Of a stretch of DNA of 64,000 nt, positions 15,466 to 23,606 are shown piece by piece (the first letter of the stretch is position 1; each line of letters begins with the position of its first letter). The position numbers were made by a program, and so were the translations under genes. The DNA comes from JAHDVS01 sp964370985 (GTDB lineage Bacteria > Actinomycetota > Thermoleophilia > Gaiellales > Gaiellaceae): assembly GCA_964370985.1 (NCBI GenBank), contig CAYJLE010000001.1, forward strand, positions 186,001 to 250,000, in the 5' to 3' direction. Below the pieces are notes generated by a model. The model was not told the origin of the DNA and made no database searches. It saw nothing but the letters and a program-made list of their open reading frames with translations.

Positions 15466-16644
15466 ATGCCGCAGAATGGGCCCGTGCACGGATCCGTCCG
15501 CGTCGCCTGCGTCCAGGCCGAGCCGGTGATCCTCGACCGCGAGGCCACCGTCGAGCGGCTGCACGAGCTGACCGCGGAGGCCGCGCGGGGCGGAGCGCAG
15601 CTCGTCGTGTTCCCGGAGGCGTTCGTCCCCGCCTACCCGTCCGCGTCGTGGGCGAAGTACCTGGCCGGCTGGGCCGACCCTCGCGGCAAGGCCGCGTTCG
15701 CCCGGCTCGCGCTCGAGTCGGTCGAGATCCCCGGGCCGGCGGTCGAGCGGATCGCGGCGGCCGCGAGCGAGCACGGCGTGTGGCTCGTCGTCGGCGTCAA
15801 CGAGATCGAGCGCGACCGCCCCGGGACGCTCTACAACACGCTGCTGTTCTTCGCCCCGGACGGCTCGCTCGCCCGCAAGCACCGCAAGCTGATGCCGACG
15901 AACCACGAGCGGCTCGTGTGGGGGCTCGGCGACGGCAGCGGGATCGAGTCGGTGGAGACGCCGTTCGGCCGCGTCGGCGGGCTGATCTGCTGGGAGAACT
16001 ACATGCCGCTCGCCCGCTTCGCGCTCTACGCGTCGGGCGTCGAGGTCTACGTGGCCTCGACGGCCGACGACGGCGAGCGCTGGCAGTCGAGCATGGTGCA
16101 CATCGCGCTCGAGTCGCGCGCCTACGTGATCTCCTGCTGCCACTTCCAGGACGCGGCGCACTACCCGGCCGACTTCCCGCTCCGCGACGAGATCGCGGAC
16201 AAGGGGCTGATCGGGCGCGGCGGCAGCTGCATCCTCGGCCCCGACGGCGCCTACCTCGCGGGCCCGCTCTGGGACGAGGAGGGGATCCTCTACGCCGAGC
16301 TCGACGGCACGAAGCTGCTCGAGGAGCGCCAGCGGTTCGACCCGATCGGCCACTACCACCGCCCGGACGTGCTGCGCCTCGAGGTCAACGCGCCCCCGAC
16401 CGAGCCCCGCTCCGACGCGGTGCCAGGCACGTGCCTGGCACCGGTCCTTCGCCCCTACGGTTCGGGCTCGCCGTGTCCGGGGCGGGGAACGGTGCCCACC
16501 CCACGTCGGCGAGCGTGCCGAGGCTCGTGGCGAGCACGCCCGCCTCGGAGAGCGTGTACAGCGTCTCGCCGAGAACGAGCGAGCGGCGGATCGAGACGGG
16601 CCAGCCCGGGCCCCACAGCGGGTCAGGAGGGGCCGCGTGGGTGA
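15466..16644 (+). CDS. Carbon-nitrogen hydrolase (nitrilase family) with anomalous C-terminal extension
   Basis: Residues 8-320 form a complete nitrilase-superfamily enzyme with catalytic Glu51 (VFPEAF), Lys141 (HRKLMPT) and Cys175 (LICWENYMP); WENYMPL is typical of true nitrilases and cyanide hydratases. The recognisable protein ends near LEVNAPP (about 16395). After that the frame crosses a 24-bp palindrome (16419-16442) and runs 200 bases antisense to the neighbouring propeller gene, giving a basic low-complexity tail. The ancestral stop was probably lost when the palindrome arrived. GTG 15484 is an alternative start. Confidence 0.83.
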   Translation: MPQNGPVHGSVRVACVQAEPVILDREATVERLHELTAEAARGGAQLVVFPEAFVPAYPSASWAKYLAGWADPRGKAAFARLALESVEIPGPAVERIAAAASEHGVWLVVGVNEIERDRPGTLYNTLLFFAPDGSLARKHRKLMPTNHERLVWGLGDGSGIESVETPFGRVGGLICWENYMPLARFALYASGVEVYVASTADDGERWQSSMVHIALESRAYVISCCHFQDAAHYPADFPLRDEIADKGLIGRGGSCILGPDGAYLAGPLWDEEGILYAELDGTKLLEERQRFDPIGHYHRPDVLRLEVNAPPTEPRSDAVPGTCLAPVLRPYGSGSPCPGRGTVPTPRRRACRGSWRARPPRRACTASRRERASGGSRRASPGPTAGQEGPRG

Positions 16645-18418
16645 GCGTACGGAGCTGCTCGATGCCGCCTCGGCCCGCCCGCAGGAGCACGGCGCCGCTC
16701 CACCACTCGTCGAGGCCGGTCTCCCTGACGATCTGGCTCTCGAGCGGGAGCACGACCGAGCCGGTGGCCGCGTCATAGAGGAACGCGTGGTGGTCCCACT
16801 CCGCCTCGGAGAAGCCGTCGCCGAGACGAAGGTGGTGCAGCCGAATCGGATTGTCCGGGTCGGCCACGTCGAAGACCGACACCTGGGTTCCGAGCACCCG
16901 CCCCTCCTCCGTCGCGTCCTGGCCAACGCCGAGCAGCAGGTGATCCCCGATCGGATGCAGGTAGGAGGAGTAGCCGGGGATGTGCAGCTCGCCGCGCAGG
17001 CGCGGCCGCTCGGGGTCGGCGAGGTCCACGACGTGCAGGGGGTCGACCTGGCGGAACGTGACGACGTAGCCGAGCTCGCCGACGAACCGGACCGCGTAGA
17101 CGCGCTCGCCGCGGCCGAGACCGCCGAGGCGGCCGATCTCGACTAGGCGATCGCCTTGCTCGGCGAGCGCCGTCACGGCGGTCTCGCTCTCGACCTCGTC
17201 GCCGCCCCACCAGAGCGGCGCGTCCGTCGAGACCGCGCGCAGGACGCCGTCGCGCTCGGACAGTGACCACTGCCCGAGCAGGTAGCCGGACACCGTCCCA
17301 CTCGCCCGGTACTCGGTCACGCCCGACGTGGACACGTCGAACCCGTGCAACGCGGTCGTGACCGGCGGCGGCGGCGCGTCCGGCGGCAGGGTGGCCGGGT
17401 CGACCCAGCGCTGGGTGGCGACGTAGAGGCGCGAGGGGGAGGCGTAGACCGTCTCCGCCCCGGCCATGATCGCGTCCGTGTCGAGCGGGTCGACGCCTCG
17501 GTCGAGGTCGATCGTCAGCACGCTGACGACACCGAGGTCGGAGAACGCGCGCGGCCGCCGGACGTCGCGGCACCTGACGAGCCGGCGGGACGCCGAGAGG
17601 CGGCCCTCCGCGTCGCGGACGCGGTAGCGCGGGAGCCAGCTCGCGATGCCGGAGCGCCTGATCTCGCGGCGGTTCTCGCGCTGCGCTGCGGCGAGATCGG
17701 CTTCGTCCCCGGACTCCGGGTAGACGAAGCCGAAGCCGGTCGGCTGCGAGCTCACGACCACGCGAACGGTCGAGCCGCTGAGGCGGGCCGCGACCAGGGA
17801 GGCGTCGATCGTGAGCGTGCGAACCACGCGCATCGCGGCCGGATCGGACACGTCCACCTCGGTCAGGAAGGTCTGGGGAACGCCCGGCCCGGGCGCGATG
17901 TCGCTCGCCGCCACGGCGACGTCGACCGGCAGCGGGTCGAGCCACCAGCCGCCGGTCGAGAGAACGAGCAGCCGGGAGCCGCGCAGGAGCAGCTCGTGCC
18001 CGAAGCCCTGCTCGAGCGGGAGCATCCCGACGACCGCCGGGCCCGGCCCGCTCGCGTCGATCGCCCGCAGCTCACTGCCCGCGACCGCGAAGATCGTCGC
18101 CCCGTCGGTCTTGGCGAGGTCAGGCTCGTCGACGCCGGGCTCCTGGACGTTCGTGCCGCTCGGCTCCGGCGCCACCGGCTCCGCCGCCCCGTCCTCGGCG
18201 CCGCTCTCCGCGCCGGGCGCCGGCTCCGCGTAGCCGCCGCTGCCGAGGCCCCACGGCCCGACCAGGCGCAGCGCGTCCCGCTGGGCGCGGGAGAGCAGAG
18301 CGCCGCAGGACTCGAAGGAGGGCAGAGCGGCCGCCTGCGCCGCTGGCACAACGAGCGCGGCCCCCGCCACGCAGGCCGCGTACGCCGACGCCTTTCCCAT
18401 CACCCGCTTGACGCGCAC
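16385..18418 (-). CDS. Secreted beta-propeller domain protein (pfam09826-like)
   Basis: A 677-residue exported protein of unknown biochemical role. The GTG at 18418 has a strong ribosome site (GGAGG, 6 bases away) and opens a signal peptide (about residues 8-30). The hallmark TNVQEPGVDEPDLAKTDG (about 89-106) precedes a long propeller domain with repeats such as VVSVLTIDLDRG, RLYVATQRW and VHVVDLADPERPRLRGEL. The true C-terminus is probably near ADVGWAPFPAPDT; beyond it the frame enters the palindrome and 3' end of the nitrilase on the opposite strand, a 260-bp convergent overlap. Confidence 0.83.
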   Translation of the reverse strand: MRVKRVMGKASAYAACVAGAALVVPAAQAAALPSFESCGALLSRAQRDALRLVGPWGLGSGGYAEPAPGAESGAEDGAAEPVAPEPSGTNVQEPGVDEPDLAKTDGATIFAVAGSELRAIDASGPGPAVVGMLPLEQGFGHELLLRGSRLLVLSTGGWWLDPLPVDVAVAASDIAPGPGVPQTFLTEVDVSDPAAMRVVRTLTIDASLVAARLSGSTVRVVVSSQPTGFGFVYPESGDEADLAAAQRENRREIRRSGIASWLPRYRVRDAEGRLSASRRLVRCRDVRRPRAFSDLGVVSVLTIDLDRGVDPLDTDAIMAGAETVYASPSRLYVATQRWVDPATLPPDAPPPPVTTALHGFDVSTSGVTEYRASGTVSGYLLGQWSLSERDGVLRAVSTDAPLWWGGDEVESETAVTALAEQGDRLVEIGRLGGLGRGERVYAVRFVGELGYVVTFRQVDPLHVVDLADPERPRLRGELHIPGYSSYLHPIGDHLLLGVGQDATEEGRVLGTQVSVFDVADPDNPIRLHHLRLGDGFSEAEWDHHAFLYDAATGSVVLPLESQIVRETGLDEWWSGAVLLRAGRGGIEQLRTLTHAAPPDPLWGPGWPVSIRRSLVLGETLYTLSEAGVLATSLGTLADVGWAPFPAPDTASPNRRGEGPVPGTCLAPRRSGARSGAR
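16419..16442. repeat. 24-bp perfect palindrome
   Basis: GGTGCCAGGCAC (16419-16430) is followed directly by its exact reverse complement. On both strands it reads in frame through the 3' part of the flanking genes as VPGTCLAP. It lies in the middle of the 260-bp nitrilase/propeller overlap. Confidence 0.85.
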
Positions 18419-18489
18419 GGTTGCCTCCTTCGTCGTCCGAAGTCTGCCCCTTCGACGGTCGCGATGCCGCGGAAGTTCCAGCGCGCGGC

Positions 18490-19386
18490 TCAGTCGACGA
18501 CACCCATCTGTGTCCGCCGCGGGCGCGCGATCACGATCCCGGCCGCGATCACGACCCCGCCGGCGATTGCGAGCGGGCCCATCCGCTCGCCGAGCGCGAC
18601 GACCGCGAACGCGGCCCCCAGGAACGGCTGCAGGTTCGAGTAGAGCGCGGCCCGGTTCGCCCCGACCCGCTCGATCGCCGTGAACCAGAGCACGTTCGTG
18701 ACGACGAACGAGAGCAGCATGCTGTAGAGGAGCGCCCCCCAGGCGAGCGTCGAGATCGCGCCCCAGTCCTGCCCGGAGAGCTGCGGGAGCGCGGTCAGCG
18801 CGAGCGGCACCCCCGCGGCGAGCCCGACGACCGCGCTGAATCGGTACGGCGAGTAGCGGCGCAGGAACCCGACCGCGAGCACGGAGTAGATCGCCCAGGT
18901 AAGCGGCGCCCCGAGCCCGATCAGGATCCCGCCGAGGTCGCCCGAGAGCCCGCCCTCGGCCTCCGCGGCGACGAGAGCGACGCCCGCGAACGAGACCGTC
19001 GCCGCCAGCCAGTGGCGGCGGCGGGCCTGCTCGGTGCGCAGGAGCAGCGAGGCCACGCCGACGAGCACCGGCATCGTCCCGAACAGGAGCGCGACCGTTG
19101 CCGCGTCCGTCCTCTCCACCCCGTAGGCGAAGCTGACCTGGTTCAGGTAGAGACAGACCGCCACGGCGCCGAACAGAAGCGGCAGGTCGCGTGTGCGCAT
19201 CCGCAGCGTGCCCTCGTGCCCGTAGGTGATCGCGGCGAACACGAGCGACCCCACCCCGAAGCGGGCGGTCGCGTAGGCGAGCGGCTCGAACCCGTGCGTG
19301 AGCGCGTACTTGATCACCGCGAAATGGAAGCTCCAGATCAGCACCGTGATCAGGAGCAGCACGTCCGCGGACAGCCGGTGGCGCAC
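18490..19386 (-). CDS. EamA/DMT-family transporter
   Basis: A 298-residue integral membrane protein with about ten predicted helices in two EamA repeats (first: LITVLIWSFHFAVIKYAL; second: PLTWAIYSVLAVGFLRRY...SFVVTNVLWFTAIERVGANRAALYSNLQP). The family exports amino acids, nucleosides or other small metabolites; the substrate is not predictable. GTG 19386 follows TATCCT by 7 bases. It diverges from the 92-residue gene and FabL-like reductase. Confidence 0.86.
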   Translation of the reverse strand: MRHRLSADVLLLITVLIWSFHFAVIKYALTHGFEPLAYATARFGVGSLVFAAITYGHEGTLRMRTRDLPLLFGAVAVCLYLNQVSFAYGVERTDAATVALLFGTMPVLVGVASLLLRTEQARRRHWLAATVSFAGVALVAAEAEGGLSGDLGGILIGLGAPLTWAIYSVLAVGFLRRYSPYRFSAVVGLAAGVPLALTALPQLSGQDWGAISTLAWGALLYSMLLSFVVTNVLWFTAIERVGANRAALYSNLQPFLGAAFAVVALGERMGPLAIAGGVVIAAGIVIARPRRTQMGVVD

Positions 19387-19393
19387 GGCCGCG

Positions 19394-19414
19394 AGGATAC
19401 CCCGATGGTAAGGT
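19394..19414. promoter_or_regulatory. Divergent leaderless promoters EamA / 92-aa gene
   Basis: Minus-strand TATCCT (19399-19394) and plus-strand TAAGGT (19409-19414), each 7-8 bases from GTG 19386 and ATG 19423 respectively. Confidence 0.55.
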
Positions 19415-19422
19415 GCTGACCG

Positions 19423-19701
19423 ATGGCGGCGACGCGCGACCCGACGATCGCGGACGTCCAGGCGCTCGTCTGCGCAGCGACGCCGCACTTCGCGTTCCAG
19501 ATTCGCGCCCGCGTACGTGACCTGATCCGGGGCCTCGGCCCCGAGCATCCCACGCGCCGCTTCGGCGAGGAGCAGATCGCGCTGCTCGAGCGGCTCGGCT
19601 ACGCCACCTCCCGGGCCGCGGAGGGACAGCTCGAGCCGGCGACCCGGATCGGTTGGGAGACGATCCCGAGCCACCGCCCCGTACGCACCGAGCAACGCTG
19701 A
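19423..19701 (+). CDS. Hypothetical protein, 92 aa, coupled to FabL-like reductase
   Basis: I do not recognise this protein. It is soluble, Arg/Glu-rich and probably helical in its first half (TIADVQALVCAATPHFAFQIRARVRDLIRG). It is leaderless by the TAAGGT box, and its stop shares one base with the next start (TGATG), so it is probably made with the reductase. A helper or regulator of lipid metabolism would fit its position but nothing in the sequence shows it. Confidence 0.62.
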   Translation: MAATRDPTIADVQALVCAATPHFAFQIRARVRDLIRGLGPEHPTRRFGEEQIALLERLGYATSRAAEGQLEPATRIGWETIPSHRPVRTEQR

Positions 19702-20447
19702 TGGATCAGCCCTTCGAGGGCAGGTCCGTCCTCGTGACGGGCGGCTCGCGGGGCATCGGCAGGGAGATCGCGCTCCGCTTCGCCGCGCTCGGCGCGGCCC
19801 GCGTCGCGGTCGGATACCTGCGCGGCGACGAGGCCGCAGCCGAGACCGCCCGCGACCTCGCCGGGCTCGGCGCCGAGCCCGTGCTCCTGCGCGGCAACGT
19901 CGGCGACCCGGAGCGGGTAGCGGAGCTGCTCGAGCAGGCGGGGCCCCTCGACGTGATCGTCGGGAACGCGGCGACGGGCGTTATCCGTCCCGTGCTCGAG
20001 CTGGAGGAGCGCCACTGGGACTGGACACTGAACGCCAACGCCCGCTCGATCTTCACGCTGGCTCGCCACGCGGCCCCGTCGATGCCCCCGGGCAGCTCGA
20101 TCGTCGCGATCTCGAGCCTCGGCGCTGTCAGGGTGCTCGAGAACTACGTGCTGGTCGGCGTCTCCAAGGCCGCCGTCGAGGCGCTGGTCCGCTATCTCGC
20201 CGTCGAGCTCGCCCCCCGGGAGATCCGGGTCAACGCCGTCTCGGGCGGGCTGGTCGAGACCGGTGCTCTCGACCACTTTCCGAACCGCGAGGAGATGCTC
20301 GCCTACTACCGCAGCCGCACCCCGGCCGGGCGGCTGATCGAGCCCCGCGACGTCGCGGATGCCGTCTGCTTCCTCTGCTCGCCGGAGGCGGCCATGATCA
20401 GGGGGCAGACGGTCGTCGTCGACGGTGGGTACTCGCTGCTCGCCTGA
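19701..20447 (+). CDS. fabL: FabL-like enoyl-[acyl-carrier-protein] reductase (SDR)
   Basis: A 248-residue short-chain dehydrogenase. The cofactor motif is VTGGSRGIG (12-20). Tyr149 and Lys156 are spaced Y-x6-K, the pattern of enoyl-ACP reductases rather than the Y-x3-K of ordinary SDRs. The C-terminal stretch SGGLVETGALDHFPNREEML...TPAGRLIE...MIRGQTVVVDGGYSLL closely resembles Bacillus FabL from memory. It would reduce the enoyl-ACP double bond in fatty-acid elongation with NADPH. A general SDR is the alternative. Confidence 0.75.
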   Translation: MDQPFEGRSVLVTGGSRGIGREIALRFAALGAARVAVGYLRGDEAAAETARDLAGLGAEPVLLRGNVGDPERVAELLEQAGPLDVIVGNAATGVIRPVLELEERHWDWTLNANARSIFTLARHAAPSMPPGSSIVAISSLGAVRVLENYVLVGVSKAAVEALVRYLAVELAPREIRVNAVSGGLVETGALDHFPNREEMLAYYRSRTPAGRLIEPRDVADAVCFLCSPEAAMIRGQTVVVDGGYSLLA

Positions 20448-20497
20448 CGAGTCACGACCCGCCCCACGACGTAAGAGCAGCGGCGCGCCGTGCCAGG

Positions 20498-20521
20498 TAC
20501 TATTTCGTTGCGTAACGAAAT
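20498..20521 (+). promoter_or_regulatory. -10 box and probable MarR operator at the MFS start
   Basis: TACTAT (20498-20503) is followed by the inverted repeat ATTTCGTT (20502-20509), GCGT, AACGAAAT (20514-20521), which covers the likely transcription start and the ATG at 20520. A dimeric regulator bound here would block transcription; the MarR protein encoded at the end of this operon is the obvious candidate. Confidence 0.6.
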
Positions 20522-21974
20522 GAATGATCGGAGCATCTATCCGCTCGGCAAGCGCCGTACCCTGATCGTCCTTGCCGGGACGCTCCTCGGCATGCTCGTT
20601 GCATCGCTCAACCAGACGCTGGCGGCGACGGCGATGCCGATCATCGTCGAGGAGCTGGGAGGCCTCGACCACTACTCGTGGGTGTTCTCCGCGTACGTCC
20701 TCGGCGCGACCGTGTCGATTCCCCTGTACGGAAAGCTCTCGGACCTCTACGGGCGCCGCCCGCTCTTCCTGGCGGCGATCCTGCTCTTCTCCGCCGGCTC
20801 GATCGTCTCCGGGCTCGCGTCCTCGATGGAGCAACTCGTGGCCGGCCGGACCGTCCAGGGGATCGGCGCCGGCGGCCTGATCCCGATCGGGATCGCCGTG
20901 ATCGGTGACATCATCGCGCCGCGGGAGCGCGGCCGCTGGCAGGCCGTGAACGGCACCGTGTTCGCCGCCTCCGCGGTCGGCGGGCCGACGCTCGGCGGCT
21001 GGATCGCCGACAACGCCTCCTGGAGACTCGCGTTTTTCGTGAGCCTGCCGCTCGCCGCCCTCGCGCTCGTCGTCGTCTGGTTCGGCTTCGGTCGGCGGGA
21101 GCGTGAGGCACGGCGGCGCGTCGACTACCCGGGCGCGATCCTGCTCACGCTCGGCACGGGCGCGGGCCTGGTGGCCGCGTCGTCGGGCGGTGTCGACTAC
21201 CCCTGGACGTCTCCCGCGATCCTGCTCGCGCTCGGCGCGTCCGCTCTCCTGCTCGCCGCGTTCCTCGTTTGGGAGCGGCACGCACCGGAACCGCTCGTGC
21301 CCCTGCAGCTGCTGCGGGGCCGCACGATCGCCACGGCCGAGGCGGCGCTGTTCGCCCTCGGCGCCGCGACGTTCGGCACCGTCACGTTCGTGCCGCTGTT
21401 CGTCCAGGGTGTCCTGCGCGAGAGCGCCACGAGCGCGGGAGCGGTGATTACGCCGCTCATGCTGTCGTGGATCGGCGCCGGCGCGATCGCCGGTCAGGTG
21501 GTGGCCCGTACCGGGCGCCCGCGGCCCGTGCTGCTTGCCGGCCCGCCCCTGATCGCGGCCGGCTTCGTGCTGCTCGCGCTCATGGGCACCGACGCCTCCG
21601 TCGCGGACGCGATCGTCGGGGTCTCGGTGCTCGGCGCCGGGGTGGGCCTGATGATGCAGACGCTGGTCGTCGTGGTGCAGAACGCCGCGCCGCAGGAGCT
21701 CATGGGGGCGGCGACCGCGTCCGCGCAGTTCTCCCGCTGGCTCGGAGCCGCGCTCGGGGTGACCTTGATGGGGGCCGTCGTCGCCTCCCGCCTCGGCAAT
21801 CCGTCGTCGGCGACGGCGTCCCCTGCGGAGCTGGCGGCAGCGATTCATCCCGCGTTCTTGCTCGCGGTCGGCACCGCCGTGCTCGCGTTCGTCGCCACGG
21901 TCCTGCTCCCGGACACGAAGCTGAGGAAGCGGTTCGACTCGACCGAGATCGCGCTGGCGACGCGCGCTCGATGA
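20520..21974 (+). CDS. MFS drug transporter (DHA2 / 14-TM family)
   Basis: A 484-residue proton-driven multidrug exporter with about 14 predicted helices. Family signatures: LNQTLAATAMPIIVEELGG in helix 1, YGKLSDLYGRRPLFLAAI (motif A), LVAGRTVQGIGAGGLIPIGIAVI and motif C-like AVGGPTLGGWIADNASWR. ATG 20520 is preferred to GTG 20490 because the latter puts the operator inside the coding region. The stop overlaps marR (ATGA); co-transcription with its regulator is the usual arrangement for drug-inducible efflux. Confidence 0.88.
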   Translation: MNDRSIYPLGKRRTLIVLAGTLLGMLVASLNQTLAATAMPIIVEELGGLDHYSWVFSAYVLGATVSIPLYGKLSDLYGRRPLFLAAILLFSAGSIVSGLASSMEQLVAGRTVQGIGAGGLIPIGIAVIGDIIAPRERGRWQAVNGTVFAASAVGGPTLGGWIADNASWRLAFFVSLPLAALALVVVWFGFGRREREARRRVDYPGAILLTLGTGAGLVAASSGGVDYPWTSPAILLALGASALLLAAFLVWERHAPEPLVPLQLLRGRTIATAEAALFALGAATFGTVTFVPLFVQGVLRESATSAGAVITPLMLSWIGAGAIAGQVVARTGRPRPVLLAGPPLIAAGFVLLALMGTDASVADAIVGVSVLGAGVGLMMQTLVVVVQNAAPQELMGAATASAQFSRWLGAALGVTLMGAVVASRLGNPSSATASPAELAAAIHPAFLLAVGTAVLAFVATVLLPDTKLRKRFDSTEIALATRAR

Positions 21975-22429
21975 CCCGCGAGGAGCTCGAGCGGATGGCG
22001 GAGGGGATCGTACGCCTGCGCGCCGAGATCCTCCGCAGGCGCGACACGGAGACTCTCCCGGCGGCCGAGCTGACGACACCGCAGGCACTCGCGCTAAGGT
22101 CGATCGTGCTGGAGGGCCCGCTGCGGATGGGCGCGCTCGCGGACGCGCTCGGCGTCTCGGTCGCGACCGCGAGCCGCACCGTGGACACGCTCGCGGCCCG
22201 GGGCCTGGCCCGACGCCAGCCCGACCCGGCAGACGCTCGCGCCGTGCGGGTCTGCGCGACCGCGCGCGGGAAGAAGGAGCACGCCGTGCGCCGCGAGCGG
22301 TTCGCCCGCGCCCTCGAGCGGCTGCTCGACGAGCTGTCCGAGCACGAGCGCCGCCAGCTCGCTGCCTCGTTGGAGACAGTCGGACGGCTGCTCGCCCCGC
22401 AGCGGGACGTCGACAGGGAGGCGAGCTGA
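21971..22429 (+). CDS. MarR-family transcriptional regulator
   Basis: A 152-residue winged-helix regulator: TTPQALALRSIVLEGPLRMGALADALGVSVATASRTVDTLAARGLARRQPDPADARAVRV contains the recognition helix and the DxRxxxV wing. Probably represses its own operon through the ATTTCGTT/AACGAAAT site 1.45 kb upstream; a small lipophilic ligand would relieve it. ATG 21971 overlaps the transporter stop by ATGA. Confidence 0.87.
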   Translation: MTREELERMAEGIVRLRAEILRRRDTETLPAAELTTPQALALRSIVLEGPLRMGALADALGVSVATASRTVDTLAARGLARRQPDPADARAVRVCATARGKKEHAVRRERFARALERLLDELSEHERRQLAASLETVGRLLAPQRDVDREAS

Positions 22430-22686
22430 ACCGGGCCGGGCACGGCCCCGCAGCCCGCCTCGCGCTGGCGGCGGGGATCGTCGCGTTCGCGCTCTCCCTC
22501 GCCCTCTACCTCTACACGCTCTCCCCGAGCCTCAGCATCGTCGTCGCGGCAGCCTTCATCGCCGGCGGAGCGGTCGGGCGGCGGCGGGCGACCGAGCCGA
22601 TCGCGCGCGCGGCCGCCTACGCGTTCCTTGCGGGCGGCGTCGCGGGCGCCATCGCCGCGCTCGTGCTGGCCGCTCTGGAGAGCTAG
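22426..22686 (+). CDS. Small two-helix membrane protein with apparent CTG start
   Basis: An 86-codon frame with two clear hydrophobic helices (LALAAGIVAFALSLALYLYTL and AFLAGGVAGAIAALVLAAL) separated by IAGGAVGRRRATEPIARAAA. There is no in-frame ATG, GTG or TTG at its 5' end. A CTG at 22426 lies 5 bases after a GGGAGG ribosome site and forms a CTGA overlap with the marR stop, mirroring the ATGA/GTGA overlaps elsewhere, so CTG is the likely initiation codon. Function unknown; perhaps an accessory to the efflux operon. Confidence 0.6.
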   Translation: MNRAGHGPAARLALAAGIVAFALSLALYLYTLSPSLSIVVAAAFIAGGAVGRRRATEPIARAAAYAFLAGGVAGAIAALVLAALES

Positions 22687-22689
22687 CCT

Positions 22690-22983
22690 CTAGCGCTCGC
22701 GCATGAACCCCTGACGCGCGGCTGACACGAGCGCGACCGCCTCGGGGAAGAGCACGCGCATCGCGTCGCGGAGAGCGAGCGCCTGCTCGTCGACCGCCCC
22801 GGTGACGTCGATCCTCTGGAGGGCTGCGCCGGTCAGCTCGACCGCGGTGTTCAGGGTCAGCGTCGCGAACTGCTCGCGCTGCGACTCCTGCATCGCGTCG
22901 GTCTGGCGCTCGGCGAACTCGCGCAGGCCGCGCATCAGCTCCTCCGGGTCGCCTCCGAACGGGAATCCGAACCCACCTTCCAT
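22690..22983 (-). CDS. Hypothetical protein, 97 aa
   Basis: Not recognised. A soluble, probably all-helical protein with a Gly/Phe-rich N-terminus (MEGGFGFPFGGDPEELMRGLREFAE) and many Gln/Glu residues. The ATG is preceded by AAAGGAG. It lies 20 bases after the stop of the 182-residue gene on the same strand and converges with the small membrane protein. Confidence 0.62.
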   Translation of the reverse strand: MEGGFGFPFGGDPEELMRGLREFAERQTDAMQESQREQFATLTLNTAVELTGAALQRIDVTGAVDEQALALRDAMRVLFPEAVALVSAARQGFMRER

Positions 22984-23003
22984 CCGGCTCCTTTCGCCTG
23001 GCC

Positions 23004-23552
23004 CTACACGAGGGGCAGCTTGTGGTTTCGCAGCACGTCCGACGCTAACGCTTCGACGGCGCCCGTGCCGGACGTCATCGCGGCTGCGAACGGCGAGCGG
23101 CCGACCTCGCCGAGCGTTCGCTCGAGCAGGGCAGATGCCGTCCCGACCGCGTCGAGGTACGCGGGGCTCGCGACCCGGGGCGGCGCGAGCACCCGCTCGA
23201 GCTCCGCCGCGGCCGCTACCGCCGCCTCGATCCCCTCCGGTCGCTCCGAGCGAGCGAGCTCGGCGAGCCGCGCTCCCAGCGCCGGCAGGTCGCCCCCGCC
23301 CGCGCTCTCCCCGGCGAGCTCGCAGAGCCCGACGATCGAGACGGCCTCCCGAACGACCTGCCGATCGGCGACCGGTTGGAGCCCGGCCGAGAGCGCGAGC
23401 CAGGTCAGAGCCTCATCGCAGCGGTAGGCGCACAGGTACACGCGTAGCCCCTCACCGGGCTCGGCGGCGACCACGCCGGCCAGCTCCTCGCCAGCCGCGA
23501 GGAAGGCGCGCGCTGCTTCGGCGGCGGCGCCCAACTCGTCCTCCAGGGCCAT
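23004..23552 (-). CDS. Hypothetical protein, 182 aa
   Basis: Not recognised. Ala/Leu/Glu-rich helical protein; the middle portion has CAYRCDEALTWLALSAGLQPVADRQVVREAVSIVGLCELAGE, and there is no signal peptide. The ATG at 23552 follows a TATCCT box by 7 bases, in line with the leaderless genes here. It forms a transcription unit with the 97-residue gene and diverges from the coiled-coil membrane protein. Confidence 0.65.
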   Translation of the reverse strand: MALEDELGAAAEAARAFLAAGEELAGVVAAEPGEGLRVYLCAYRCDEALTWLALSAGLQPVADRQVVREAVSIVGLCELAGESAGGGDLPALGARLAELARSERPEGIEAAVAAAAELERVLAPPRVASPAYLDAVGTASALLERTLGEVGRSPFAAAMTSGTGAVEALASDVLRNHKLPLV

Positions 23553-23559
23553 CGGGACA

Positions 23560-23600
23560 AGGATAGTCGGCCGCCGGCGTCGCGCCGGTGGGCCTACGAT
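23560..23600. promoter_or_regulatory. Divergent leaderless promoters, 182-aa gene / coiled-coil gene
   Basis: Minus-strand TATCCT (23565-23560) before ATG 23552, and plus-strand TACGAT (23595-23600) before ATG 23607. Confidence 0.55.
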
Positions 23601-23606
23601 GCCGGC

